Shown: positions 11,883-23,236 of the stretch, one piece after another
Layout of the letters: each line of letters begins with the position of its first letter
How positions within the stretch are numbered: position 1 is the stretch's first letter
The notes under the pieces: generated by a model
What the model saw: the letters and a program-made list of their open reading frames with translations, nothing else
Databases searched by the model: none
What the model was told of the DNA's origin: nothing
Origin: Gnetum montanum
Taxonomy: Eukaryota > Streptophyta > Gnetopsida > Gnetales > Gnetaceae
Assembly (NCBI GenBank): GCA_015680685.1
Contig: MNCI01025086.1
Coordinates: forward strand, 198,787 to 262,786
DNA: 64,000 nucleotides
Reading direction: 5' to 3'
Made by a program: the position numbers and the translations under genes

Positions 11883-12376
11883 TGTAACATCCCATTCCTT
11901 ACTAAGGGTGAAAACATATTGTAAAAATGTAATTAACCTTCAAATGAAGGCGTACCTCATTATGAAGAGTTATGATTATTTATGTATCCCTCATAAATGG
12001 GTTTAACCTATGCCATGTAAGGCTAGGTTTAGAGGTCGTGCTAGCATGGAGTTGCGGAGCCTAAAAGGGCAAGTAACAGGAGCTAGGTGAAGTGGGACAA
12101 GAAGAGATTGAGCACACCTTTGGCTCAACAACCTAACCATGGTGGTAGTACCAAATTGCCTCTAAGGCTTAAGTAGCATGGGAAGATAACCTAGAGGGTG
12201 TTATAGTACTCTCTCTCTCTTATCAATAAAATTTTTCCATTTTTTCTTCATATTCTAAGTACTAGTTAATTGATTATTTAAGTATTTTATGATGTTTCCA
12301 TTGTATTACTTAAGAATGTGATGAATTAAGTGATGAACGATCATGTTTTTATGAAATCCGAGAATGGGATGTCACA
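11883..12376 (+). mobile_element. LTR of element J (494 bp)
   Basis: The ends form an inverted pair, TGTAACATCCCATTC and GAATGGGATGTCACA, classic for plant gypsy/chromovirus LTRs. It interrupts the gag of element I. ATCAATAAAATTTTTCC near 12220-12240 is a plausible polyadenylation region. A PBS follows, so this is the 5' LTR of an element rather than a simple solo LTR. I found no second copy in the window. Confidence 0.8.
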
Positions 12377-12377
12377 T

Positions 12378-12395
12378 TTGGAATTAAAGCAAACC
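12378..12395 (+). promoter_or_regulatory. PBS of element J (tRNA-iMet type)
   Basis: TTGGAATTAAAGCAAACC directly follows the LTR and resembles the plant initiator-Met PBS TGGTATCAGAGCC with a few changes. It indicates which way J faced and that its interior lay to the right. Confidence 0.6.
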
Positions 12396-12575
12396 ATGAT
12401 TAAATAGCTAAAGTGGAAGGAAATATTATTTTATTATTATTATAAGAAACAAAAGTACATCCAAGCATAATACATGTAAGGAAAGAAGTGGCAAAAAGGG
12501 AAGAAGCAGAATATAGAAATCAAGAAGATGTAGAATAAGGAAAAACAAGAAGTACAACAGTGATCAGTCATTTTG

Positions 12576-13682
12576 TTAGAATGTGTCAAGGAAATCTAAA
12601 ACTATCTTCAATTGTGCTTCCCATTTTTCATCAGTGGCATCCTTTTTCCTAAGCACCTTTTTGCATCCCACCAGGCCACCACACAATTGCTTCATGTACT
12701 TACTAGCACTCTTTGCTGCAATCGCTACCTCCTCCTTCATTTTTAGTTGGATCTCCAACACATTCATTTGAAAAGATTGATCTTCCATGTCTTTTTTCCA
12801 CTCTTTTTCTTTCCTCTACACACACAAAACAAGATTCAAAACTATGAAATTATGAATAAGAAGATCAAATAGAAGAAAGAAAGAGAAGAGCAAAAATACT
12901 CACCTATAGTCGATCAATCTTCACTTGAAGGTATTTGCTCACATGTTAGTAGATGGTGAGCAAGACATGTCACATTCTCTAACTCTCCTAGAAGTTTCTC
13001 AAGATTTTAGATAACCTCTAGAGCATCTTCAGGAATTGGATAAAAGGATGATGGAACACTAGTCTATACCCATTCATAATCCTTCTTGAAGTCACATGAT
13101 CAAGAGTCTTGTATGTGGAAGATCTCTTTGCAAATAGAGTAAGGAATATTCCTCATAATCCATTGATCCAGATGCCAGAAAATAATGAGTTCTTCCTCAG
13201 CAACCATCACCATCTATCCGAGTGAGTAGGGGGAACCTGAGATAGAGATGAAAGGAGTTACTGGAATGAACCTAGCAATTAATGTCTAGCACCTTCTGTA
13301 GTAATGAACCCCTTACTGGGATCACATCTATAGCTGCCACATGCGATGATCTAGACAAAGGGGTGGGAACTAAAGAAGTGGAGTTCTATTCAGCATTGAT
13401 GCTTACTATATCGTCTCTCCTCATTTCTTGAATAAGGTACCTTCGACTGAAAGACATCTACAACACAAAATATCAACATCATACAAGAAGAGAGAAATGG
13501 AAGTATTCAAACTTTAAAATAATTAAAACTAACATTTGGTTCCTTTCCCTTATCCTATCTTGTATCTCGTTGTTGGATTTGTTGTTGGCCTTTTTGTCTT
13601 GAGTTTTTAGAACCTTGCTAAGTATGTTGCCTTTGTAAAAAAGGGAATTTATTAAAATAGTAAGTAAAATAATAAACTAGGC

Positions 13683-13721
<39 letters not shown>

Positions 13722-14103
13722 GGAGCCGGTAAGTGTGATTTGTTGTTGAGGTTGAACCCTTCCAAAGGTTAAAGCACTTTGAGCAGTTTTGGTCTGTGCA
13801 GACTAAGCATCTTCTCTTGGAATCTGTGCATCTTGGATTGGTTCATTCTACATCTCAGATGACACTATTAATAAATACATGAAGAAACATAAGTAATAAT
13901 AGAAATATAAAATACATAAATATATAAAATACCTCACTGCTTCGCTCTTGATTTTTGACTTGTTGCAGAACCAATTGACCTTTCTTGCTGCCCTCAATCT
14001 TACTCCTTATAATTCCATCCTCTTCAAGAAATTCAAAATGTAAACTGAGATTGTATTGGCTAAAATTTTTTATTGAAGAATTATAACTTAGAATTAAACA
14101 CAT
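12576..14103 (-). pseudogene. Degenerate intron-containing gene of unknown identity
   Basis: The minus strand reads like a multi-exon gene. Candidate introns with GT and AG ends lie at 13865-13937 (or to 13932), 13631-13718 (holding the TA repeat), 13458-13533 and 12816-12903, each about 70-90 bp. Exon fragments include IEGSKKGQLVLQQVKNQ, AQTKTAQSALTFGRVQPQ, LKTQDKKANNKSNNEIQD, RRYLIQEMRRDD, IDVIPVRGSLLQKVLD, EEELIIFWHLDQWIMRNI, and a terminal helical stretch ending LKIVLDFLDTF and a stop at 12576. A few stops and frame conflicts at joins show decay. I do not recognise the family. It starts about 200 bp behind the J PBS, antisense to J, so it may be captured host sequence or a host gene hit by transposons. 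Confidence 0.45.
13684..13718. repeat. (TA)n microsatellite
   Basis: About 16 TA units lie inside a candidate 88-bp intron of the minus-strand gene, right at its donor end. Confidence 0.95.
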
Positions 14104-14277
14104 GATTAAAGGTCTGGAACATATGGTATATGTTTTACTAGGATCTTATTTAGTAGCAGCAACTCCACTCATGACATTGTACAAAGCACAAAAACAAAAT
14201 AGTGACTAATCATAAAGTTTGTCAGTTATGGTACCATGAAGTATATAGATGAAAACGGCGGTAACATAAGATTGGTA

Positions 14278-14817
14278 TTAATACCACAAAATCTTACTAT
14301 GGATGAATTGACATAATTCAAAGTGAATTTCATTAATAAAATCTCTACAAAGAAATTGGCTTTTGCTGATAGTAGAATTAATAACATAATTAGATAATTC
14401 TTTTTGGCAAAACAATTTAAATTTAGGGGAGAAAATCGATGGAATTAAAGGATCCTTCCCTCGGTGAAAACCTAAGGTTGTTTGAATATTAGATGAAAGA
14501 ACTATTATTGGCCCAAAAAACAAGTGGAAAGTGGTGCTTATATTGTTATTATAAAGATTGCAACATTGAATTATTAAGTCTTTACATTGTTTGCTTGAAA
14601 ACAGGGAAGATAAGTAATTCAAATAATTGTGAAGTTGTAAGATACTGAAACTCCTCCTTTTCAATAAATCATGCACACAATTGGAAGCAGTAACTACATT
14701 ATTTTGGTGAAAAAGAATGGACACTAATTTGGAGCTTCTTAGGGTTGAAGAAGGAGCATGAGTAGTACACTTTGTGGCCATGATGATGATAGTTAAAATC
14801 TTTTGTGTTGAAGGCAA
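14278..14817 (-). CDS. Hypothetical 179-residue open frame, possible upstream exon
   Basis: An uninterrupted minus-strand frame begins MPSTQKILTIIIMATK and ends SKILWY. An internal Met at residue 13 gives a Ser/Thr-rich start that could pass as a transit-type leader (SSTLRSSKL). It has FGPIIVLSS and FHRGKDPLIP but no domain I recognise. It lies 175 bp upstream of the intron-containing gene on the same strand and could be its first exon or a separate relic. Its uninterrupted length stands out against surrounding decay. It may still be chance, since Ser/Leu/Ile/Asn dominate as expected for AT-rich DNA. Confidence 0.35.
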   Translation of the reverse strand: MPSTQKILTIIIMATKCTTHAPSSTLRSSKLVSILFHQNNVVTASNCVHDLLKRRSFSILQLHNYLNYLSSLFSSKQCKDLIIQCCNLYNNNISTTFHLFFGPIIVLSSNIQTTLGFHRGKDPLIPSIFSPKFKLFCQKELSNYVINSTISKSQFLCRDFINEIHFELCQFIHSKILWY

Positions 14818-15120
14818 AAATCTTTAAGCTTCTCTATTGATCTTCCACTAATATTGAGCTATGATAGGCAAAAGTCTTTCTTCTTTTCATATTTATAAAA
14901 AAACAAGCAAGAATTTTGGAAGAAAACTAGTGCTCTATGAGACAATTGGCTTTATGGTTTGGGAGATGCAATGTTTTTAGGGTTAGGTGCAATTTAAATT
15001 TAAAAAACCATTTTTTATTATTTTTTAAAATTTTAAATTTGAATTTCTTTTATTTTTGTTTTTAAAAAAACAACAAAAAAAATGGAAAGTGGAAGGTCGC
15101 GGGTTCGACCCTAACCCCTA
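14818..15120. other. AT-rich intergenic stretch with a tRNA B-box-like motif
   Basis: A and T homopolymer runs (14999-15080) precede GCGGGTTCGACCCTAACC near 15097-15114, which fits a pol III B box (GGTTCGANNCC). No A box or tail was found, so a SINE or tRNA relic is only a possibility. The position between a minus-strand frame and a plus-strand transcribed-looking region would also suit a bidirectional promoter. Confidence 0.35.
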
Positions 15121-16620
15121 GTTATCGTTTATTTTCATCTGTGACGGTCGCTGAATCTGTATTTTTGCCTCTAAATCGGTACTATTTTTCTGCAGCATCG
15201 GATAGTTACTCTCTTCAGGTAATCATCATTTTACTTCATTTTCTTTGTCTTCTTTTTTCAAAACTCTTCCTAATCTACATATTCGCTTCTGTATGTGTGA
15301 TTCACGTTTCACTGATTTTCGTAAGTCTCTGCACGCTCTTTGTTGCTGCACTTTAGCAATTTTAGGCTTTCTTTTGATTATGCACTCGTATCCTCGACTA
15401 AACCCATTGACGCCCTAGCTTCCTCTCTCGTCGGATACTTGTCCTTTAAGGCTCATAGTAGGAACTGGCTTATATCCAGATAAGATTTTCTCCTCTGTTC
15501 GGAAGAAATTGTTTATAGGATTCCTAGGGCTGCCACATTTCTCTGTTTTAGCCTTTTGGCCTTTCCTAGTATTGTTTATATGCGCTTTTTCTTCTGCGAA
15601 TTTTACATATCTTAGTTTCCTCGCCGTTTTATGTGCACTGGAATTTTTTAATTCTTTGCTTATCATCTTGGATTTCGGGGTTGCTATTGCTATTGGTTTG
15701 TTTGATTTGCTTATTCAAGTGAGATTTCGGTATGATGCAATACATATGATGTTCCGGACTTTTAAAAGCCTCAGAAGCAAATTTTGTTGAAATGTTTTCA
15801 TTTTTTATGTGCTCGAAGATTTTCTGGTGTTTTGTGACATATAAAACAGTTCCTTCTTATATACAAAATTGTTTTCCGTTTTTCATTATACATAATCTTT
15901 TTGCGTTCTTGCTCTTCCTATCTGGTTTACATTTAATTTCGTTTCATGCTGCAGCAGCAGCGTGGTTAGGATTAAAGAATTTCGTGTTGTCTTGTATAAC
16001 AGCATCATCTGCAACACTCAATTCCAGTGGAAACTTGTATCACGACCGACAAGTCTACCTTCTTTTTGTCCTCCTTGTGGCGCGACGTGACGTGAATACG
16101 CAATGAAGTCCAAATTTTGATATGTGAAACGGCTGGACGGTTAGGGTACTTGAATGTGTTTGGCTTTGATTTTGAAGGAGTGTTCATCCACATAGAAGTA
16201 TGAAGACTCTTCTGTGAATTTCAATAGAAAAGTTGAGAACGTTGAATGCTCTTCTACGAATTCCGAATTTACAGCTTTAGATTAAAGTTATTTTGTATTA
16301 TGTAAAATTAAAATATCGCTGATGCCATTTGTGCACTTTCTTACAAGATTCAGTCATTTCTTATGTTGATGTAGTTATTAATTTGTGTATGGACAAAGGA
16401 TCTTACCTCGCTGGGTGCGCTTACGGGGTCGGTCCAAAATATAATAAAGATCAATGGTTTTCAGTGGGCAGGGAAACCTGCCTTGAGCGTTTGCACGCTC
16501 ACTGTCTCTCTGGTTTCACTTCTTTTTCATTTAGCATCTTTTTATTCAGCGTTTATTTATTTCGCAGATAATGCAAGTACCGACTAAATTGATATTTTCA
16601 TATCTCCTCTTGAATATTGA
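15121..16620 (+). other. Gene-like island: possible 5' exon/intron region of a captured or host gene
   Basis: The sequence differs from its surroundings: it is richer in CpG (GACGGTCGCTG, GGCGCGACGTGACG) and pyrimidine-rich, and has no retroelement motifs. CTCTTCAG|GTAATC near 15218 fits a splice donor and TTTCATGCTGCAG near 15945-15957 fits an acceptor. A short frame at 16329-16571 reads GSYLAGCAYGVGPKYNKDQW. No protein family is recognised. It might be untranslated exon and intron of a plant gene, either resident or carried in by a transposon. Confidence 0.35.
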
Positions 16621-18780
16621 AATGAATGTGGCCTTGATGATGAGATATTCAGGCCGAGTACCGACTGACGATAGCAGTTACGCTTCATGTGCATGAATAG
16701 TTGTTCTTTAGAATCAAAATTTAAGTATTCAGTTGTCATTTCTAGACATGGTCGTACGAATTTTGTTTTTGTTATCTATTATAGCTAGAATGTTTGTTCT
16801 GGGTTTCATTGTTTGGTTCTATTGTACAACCCTCAAACTAAATGCATGGATTAAGGATCTTGCGTCAATCTCTTAATTTCAATCTCTTATCTGATTTTTG
16901 CACCATGTGATCCTTTAACTTTTTTCAATGATGGCACCAAATAATAACTTCCATGCCCAGTGGTGTTGTGTGCTCAATATTCAAAGGTAATGGACATGCA
17001 GACTTGTTATATTTGATACCTTTTAATTCAAAATCTTATGGTGAATGGTACCCTTGAATTTATGGTCTCCTTGGATTATTAAGGTGTACTTAAGGAAACC
17101 TTTAAAAATTAATTTTAAATATTGAAAGTGAACTTTTTACTTTCGATGACTTGGGATCATTTAGGTTCCTTGGATATATCTTACTAGTTTCAGAATTCTT
17201 GTTATAATTTTTTTTTTTAATTTATAACTCAATGCTACCTGGTAGAATCGAATCTTGGGTTACAAGGCCAACACCTCATTGTTTCTCCTGAAGTTAATTT
17301 TGCAAAAAAAATTTACTAGATTGTCAGAATTAACCGATGTAAGATTTATTTAATATTTCTTGTAAGTTTTTAAAAGTTTTCTTGAATTTTGGATTTGTTC
17401 TACCGTAGTTGTGATTTTAGGGGCATCATGTGAGACATTTTATTTACTCTTATTATTTTCACCAATGTTTGCTAAGCTGAAACTCTAGCTAGATGTTTAG
17501 CACAAGAGTTGGATTATTTGAACCTTTTTTTTTTTTTTTGGTATGTGAATGACTTCAAGAGCTATACATGTATTTTGAATGGTCCAACTTCAACAACAGA
17601 CTTGAAAGAGGCTATCTTTTTAGTTGGCATATTCTACCCTGAATGGTGTTGTATTACTAAATATGCATGGAGAATTAAAGAATTAATTTTTTTGGGTGCA
17701 TCCACGGATGCATGGTGTTCATCAAAGTTGACTATTGATTTTGTGTCAAGAGGGGTTTAACATAAATTCTATGGCATTGAGTAACTGTTTCAAGAGTTCA
17801 TGTTTTGTTTGTGGGGTTCTATTTTCAACTTGCTAGGATGCAAGGTAAATAAATGTAGATGTATATTTTGCAGCTGTTCAGAGAAACAACACTTTAAAGC
17901 AGACTATTTTAAATGGTTTATCATATAATGTTGTCTGTAGTCTTTGTGCATGTTTAAGCAGATCGACGTTAGTTGATGGCATGACTTGTATAATGGGATC
18001 AACTGGGTATCCCTTGAGGAATCCTTGTGTTTCCATCCTTTGAATGAACCCTATAGGTTGGAGTTTTCTGGCAGTTAAAAATTCCATAATTAAGCATAGT
18101 TAACCTGGAGTAGAATTGGGATAGGAGATGCCTCAGTAAATTGGGATGGGAGACACCTGGATTGTCCAAATTAAAGAGACAAATAACTACATCTGGATAA
18201 TGTTCATTCTATTGATCTGCTTCTTTTTTAGACAAAACTTCTCCTACATACTTTAATACAAATTTTCTTCTTGGTATTTGTTCAAGAGTCTTTACATCCC
18301 ATCCTTGCCTTTGTGTTCTAGAAACCTTCAAAGGAATCTTGAGGCATTTTTGCAGTAGAGTTGTAGTTTATCTCACATTCGCATCTTTTGTTACAGTCCA
18401 TAACATCAGTTGTTAGCCACTCAAGTTGTAGAATCCATAATGATCATATGATAAATGGTCAAACATTGGTTCTCCTTGCCAATCTATTCACCAATTAGTT
18501 TCTTATTTTCCATCTTTGGCATTTCCATGCATAGAGATGGGACCTTTAGGATCATGCATATCAATCTTATGATAGCCATTGCAAACCAACATTTATCATC
18601 ATCTTTTTTATTTAAATATTTTTTTGTGCTATATACACAAATGATGGAGGTGGGGTAAAATCAATATCATTCATATTTTTATCATTCTCTACCATTGTCT
18701 TTTGAGGTAAATAATCTAATTCCTTATTTGCTAGTGCATTGTCTTCTAATCTCTAATAAGGAAATAACTTGGCAATTTAA
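16621..18780. other. Unassigned stretch inside element I
   Basis: No retroelement domain is recognised. Two short open frames are noted without a function: 17509-17760 plus (KSYTCILNGPTSTTDLKEA) and 17878-18087 minus (LTARKLQPIGFIQRMETQGF, then LKGYPVDPIIQVMPSTNVDL). An imperfect 25-bp tandem pair (ATTGGGATAGGAGATGCCTC, ATTGGGATGGGAGACACCTG) lies at 18117-18162. The right boundary with the chromovirus pol is not sharp. Confidence 0.4.
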
Positions 18781-20360
18781 TTTTGCATTCTAACGAGGTC
18801 TCAACATCATGTCGTAAAGCCTACTTCATTAAATGGTCAAAATGTGTCAACAATAATAACCGTCCCTAAGCTAGTGGAGCTAAAAAATTAGTTAGCAAGT
18901 TTAGTGGATAAGGGTTACATCCAACCCTCTAAATCTTCTTATGGAGTCCAAGTGTTATTTGCTAAGTAAGAAGATGGCTCATTAAGATTGTGTTGTAAAT
19001 TCAAACTATTGAATAAGTACACCATCAAGAATAGACATCTAGGACCATTGGTTTCAAACCTATTTGACTAGCTAGTGGGGGCTTGAGTCTTCTCTTAACT
19101 TGATCTTCACCAAGGTTACTATCAAGTGTAGATCAAAGAGGGTTATGAAGAAAAGGCAAGATGTGTTACTTGTTATAGATCATTCAAGTGGACGGTCATG
19201 CCTTTTAGGTTATGTAATGCTCTAACTATGTTTTGCACTAGGACCATTGGTTTCAAACCTATTTGACTAGCTAGTGGGGGCTTGAGTCTTCTCTTAACTT
19301 GATCTTCACCAAGGTTACTATCAAGTATAGATCAAAGAGGGTTATGAAGAAAAGGCAAGATGTGTTACTTGTTATAGATCATACAAGTGGATGGTCATGC
19401 CTTTTAGGTTATGTAATGCCCTAACTATGTTTTGCACACTCATGAATAAATTATTTCATCCATACCTAGATAAGTTCATTATGATATGTCTTGATGATAT
19501 TTTAGTGTATTCTTGTTCAATGGAAGATCACATTTAGCATTTTGACCTAGTATTCTCCAAATTGTGGGGGTACAAACTTTTTGTCAAGCAAGAGAAGTGT
19601 GAATTCAATAAGCCAAAGTTGAAATGTTTTGGCCATGTCATTGGTGGAGGCAAGGTGAAACTAGATCCAAAGAAAGTGATGGCCATTGCGACATGGCCTA
19701 TACCAGAAGATGTGCATTATTTGCACCAATTCTATGGATTAGCAAGTTATTATCAGAAATTTGTTTAGGGATTCTTTAGAGTGATGGAAAACTTAACTAA
19801 TTTGCAAAATAAGGACATTCCTTAAATTGAAATGACTAATCTTAGGAAGCTATCAACAAAATCAAGATGGCCCTCATAACTTAGCCTATGTTGGTTCTTC
19901 CTAACTTTTTGAAACCATTCAAAGTTCATATAGATGTTTTAGATGAGACAATTGATTGAGTGCTTTTACAAGACAACCATCCAATGGCATTTAAATCCAA
20001 GAAGTTGAATTAGATAGAATTGTTGTGACCAGTGCATGAAAAAGAGATGTTCACCATCATAATTTATCTTCCTACATGGAAACACTATCTCCTTGGTGAA
20101 TCCATGGTAGTCAAAACTGAAGATACTACCATGAACTACTTTCTCAACTAATCCAAGTTGAAGCCAAAGTAAGTTTTATGGTTAGGCTTATTACATGAGT
20201 TTGATCTTCAATTTATCTATTAGCCAAGAAGGAATTATGTGGTAGTAAATGGTTTGAGTAGATATCCTTAGGAACACTTAATGAACGTCATGGAAAATCC
20301 TAATAGCTCTTAGATCGTAGATGACCATGAACTTTGATAGAAAATTAAGCACAAATTGCA
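18781..20360 (+). pseudogene. Chromovirus reverse transcriptase and RNase H remnant (element I)
   Basis: This is Ty3/gypsy RT in frame fragments: VDKGYIQPSKSSYGVQVLFA, then RLCCKFKLLNKYTIKNRHLG, then WTVMPFRLCNALTMFC. The active-site segment reads ICLDDILVYS near 19485, so the catalytic Asp pair survives. The thumb and connection region (19562-19768) reads VKQEKCEFNKPKLKCFGHVI and HYLHQFYGLASYYQKFV. RNase H is present but badly broken (19770-20340). A 199-bp tandem duplication lies within RT. Chromovirus placement follows from the RT motif style and from the chromodomain relic downstream. Confidence 0.82.
19041..19438 (+). repeat. 199-bp tandem duplication inside RT
   Basis: Copy 1 is 19041-19239 and copy 2 is 19240-19438, both starting AGGACCATTGGTTTCAAACC. 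They differ at only about five positions (for example CAAGTGTAGATC versus CAAGTATAGATC), so the duplication is far younger than the element around it. 199 is not a multiple of three, so it also shifts the frame across the RT catalytic region. Confidence 0.95.
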
Positions 20361-21760
20361 TCATGATCAACATGCTTAAGTGTTGTTAAAGGTGGTCCAT
20401 GAAGATGGTAACTCAAATGTTAGTGAAGTTGATGGTCTACTCATGTTCAAAAATAATCAAATTTATGTTCCTAATTGGGGTTCTTTACATTCTCAAATCA
20501 TTGATGAATGTCATAGTACTATTTGGCTGGGCCATCTAGGTTACAAAAAATGGTGGCATTGGTGTAGTGGAGTTTTTATTAGCCTAATTTGAGGGTTAAT
20601 GTGGAAAATTTTGTGCAAAGTTATATGGTTTACTAGCAAGGTAAAAGCTCCAATGAGAAACTAGGGGGCCTACTTACCCCCTTGAAAATTCTAGAGCTTC
20701 AATGGATTTCATCTAGAGACTCCCTAAAGCACAAGGATTTTTCAGCATCTTTGTAGATGTGGATAAGTTCTTGAAGTATGCCATCTTAATCTCATGCTCT
20801 ACTCCTTGCACAATTGAGATTGCAACAACTTTGTTCTTTGACAACATAGTTCACTAATTTGGATTGATATCAAGCATATTTTTTTTTATTATGACTCTCA
20901 TTTCATGAGGAATTTTGGGTGGAATTTGTTTAAAATGGTGTGTATGAAGTTGCAAATGTTCTCAAAATATCATCCATAGATAGACAAGTATATAGAATGG
21001 GTAAACAAATTTTTGAAGGAGTACTTGAGGTACTTCATTTAGTTCAATCAAATGAACTAGGTGGCTTTACTACCTATGTCTTAGTTTATCTACAATATTC
21101 TGAAGTCCATAGCCATATGACTTTCTCCTTCAAAGTTGGCATTGAAAAAGCAATCATTAATCCCCAAACTAATAGAAATCTCATATCAAGGTGCTAATCT
21201 TCAATGGATGAATGTGTCAAATCCTAGGTAAATCATATCCAAGTTGCCAAGTTATACTTAAGGAGTTTGTTTAGCATATCAAGAAATACATAAATACCAA
21301 GAGGGAATCATTGGAGATTGCTATTAGCAAATGGACTCTTTTGAAGATGGATTATGTAGGGTAGATGAGATTTAAAAAGGGGCTAACTAGAAGTTCTTAA
21401 GACATTATGATGGGCCTTTCAAGATTCTTACTTATGTCAACTCGATTGCTTACAAATTGCAACTATTGGTATATCTAGCCAAATACCATTTGGTGTTTCA
21501 TGTTTCAATGCTTAAACAGTTCAATCTAGGAGACATTGATCCAAAACCACTGATGTCTAGTAGAACTACAAACATTGAAGTAGTTAAATATTGGTAAATT
21601 CATTTCATTATTAACATGTGCTCTAGATCATAAGGTTGAATTCTTAGTACATTAGTAGGGTAGATTCTTAGAGGATGATTCTTGGAAGAAGTAGCAAGCT
21701 TCCAAAAAGTGAACTTTCATCACAAACTTTTATGCAAAGAATTACATTGATTTATCCTTG
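20361..21760 (+). pseudogene. Chromovirus integrase and chromodomain remnant (element I)
   Basis: The integrase N-terminal zinc region reads LLKVVHEDGNSNVSEVDGLL and SQIIDECHSTIWLGHLGYKK (20380-20592). The catalytic core is present in scraps (20700-21200). The C-terminal GPF/Y module is clear near 21400-21540: RHYDGPFKILTYVNSIAYKL and FHVSMLKQFNLGDIDPKPL. Beyond it, HKVEFLVH and GRFLEDDSWKK (about 21630-21700) fit an eroded chromodomain, normally used to direct insertion to modified histones. Many stops and shifts are present. Confidence 0.78.
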
Positions 21761-22416
21761 TGGATGTATAAAGGTGGCTAACAAGAGGAAACCACTTCTT
21801 GACAAGAGTCATAGTGTAGCCTAAAAAAAAATTGATGAATGTGTAATAGGCTAGATGACATTAAGGTGGATATGAGATGAACCACTTTTTATAGTTAAAG
21901 AATTGATGTATCTCCTCTTTTAATTAAGGAGTTGGGTGATGTCATCATGAGGTTAGAATCCTAAGATCCCTGCACATGCTAGTGGCAAACTATAATTAGG
22001 CATAGGGAGTGATTCCACCAAAGTGCAAAATGGCCTTCACTTGATTGCAAAAGGATTATCTCTACTCTCTTATTTCACAACTAGAGATTAAGGACAAGCT
22101 CATATGTTAAGCAAGTAGATTTTTCTCTGGGTGGAATGGTTAGTATAGTTTATATGAAAAAAAGGCAAATCTTTTCTTCGTAAACCTAGATACATAAACT
22201 TCTCTAAGCCTATGTTGGATGACACGTTGAGCTCAACACTTTATGCTTTATAGTTGAAGAACCCTACCTATTGAAACTTCCTATCTACAATTGTCAAAAG
22301 GGCTTCTAGTTATTCAAAATTCCTTGATGTCCATTTGGATCCGTCATATTTGGAAAAGCGTACACTCTAAGCATGTTGATTCTTTTAAGTGGGAAAGAGT
22401 ATAAGAAAACATGACT
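21761..22416 (+). other. 3' untranslated region and PPT of element I
   Basis: There is no coding signal. AAGTGGGAAAGAG at 22388-22400 is a purine tract just before the LTR, as expected of a chromovirus PPT. Confidence 0.6.
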
Positions 22417-22908
22417 TGTTGATGAATTAGAGATTGTTTCCTTTCAAAATGGGGATTAGATGAGTAAGAAGATTCTATTGGGTTTCATGCTATCTTAACC
22501 ATCATAAATAAAACTACATGGTTGTGATTCCTTTATGAACCTCATCACAAAGATATGTAGGCTTGTTGGGGAAGCTTCGCCTCCTTGGATTGGACCACCA
22601 CCCTTCTTTTTAGAGTAAGGCTCAGGGCTAGTGCATTAGAGTAGGAATTCATCTTAGCTTCCTAAGGGGATTTGTATCATGTTTATGTGTTTGTGTGGGT
22701 ATGAGGATCTCATTTCTCTAGTTGTATACTTATTTTCTTATGGCACATTTGATGTAACTCTAACTAATGACTAATAGGTTATCTTCTTCTATGTTGTGCT
22801 TGCATGTGTTCTAAGCTTTGAAGCATAGTTCACCTTGAGTTTTTCCTTCCTCATTGGTATTTTTGGACTCTTGAGAGGTGTTAAAAATGGTATTTTCAAA
22901 GGGTGACA
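22417..22908 (+). mobile_element. 3' LTR of chromovirus element I
   Basis: Direct repeat of 10338-10791. It starts TGTTG and ends GTGACA (eroded from CAACA). Overall identity is clearly reduced, with numerous substitutions and small indels. No matching target-site duplication is visible. Confidence 0.65.
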
Positions 22909-23236
22909 TTATTATAATTACCCAGAAGCTTAATGCTCATTCTACTAAGGTAGGATCCTAAAAGGTCAGTGGATGAGTAAAAACCTAACCTCTTTTGAGT
23001 GGTTGCACCTAGGCTCAAATCCAAGTCTTACAACTTGATAAACAAGTATCTTACCATCACTTCAAGTTGTGGTTTCTTCAGTTGTGATACATCTACATAG
23101 ATAAATTTTATAATACAATACTAAAGTTTTTGTAATAATAGTCAATGATTTTCAAGTTAGCTCATAATTTTTTTGTAATTGGACTTTGTCCATTTTGTAC
23201 AACTTGAGAAAGATTTTTTAGTCAATTGTGAGGTTA
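22909..23236 (+). mobile_element. 3' internal end and PPT of a TGATGAG-family gypsy copy
   Basis: The last 150 bases are colinear with the pre-LTR region of A and C: ATAGTCAATGATTTTCAAG corresponds to AGTCAATAATCCCATACC there. The PPT-equivalent TAGTCAATTGTGAGGTTA at 23219-23236 abuts the LTR. The rest of this copy lies across element I, if anywhere. Confidence 0.55.

Noticed and set aside
11885-12376. J as a solo LTR
   Set aside because: A PBS-like sequence follows and the five flanking bases (CTGGT, TTTGG) do not match, so it is better read as the 5' LTR of a disrupted element.
15090-15115. tRNA gene or SINE from the B-box-like GGTTCGACCC
   Set aside because: There is no A box at the right distance, no cloverleaf arms and no target duplications. 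Kept only as a note.
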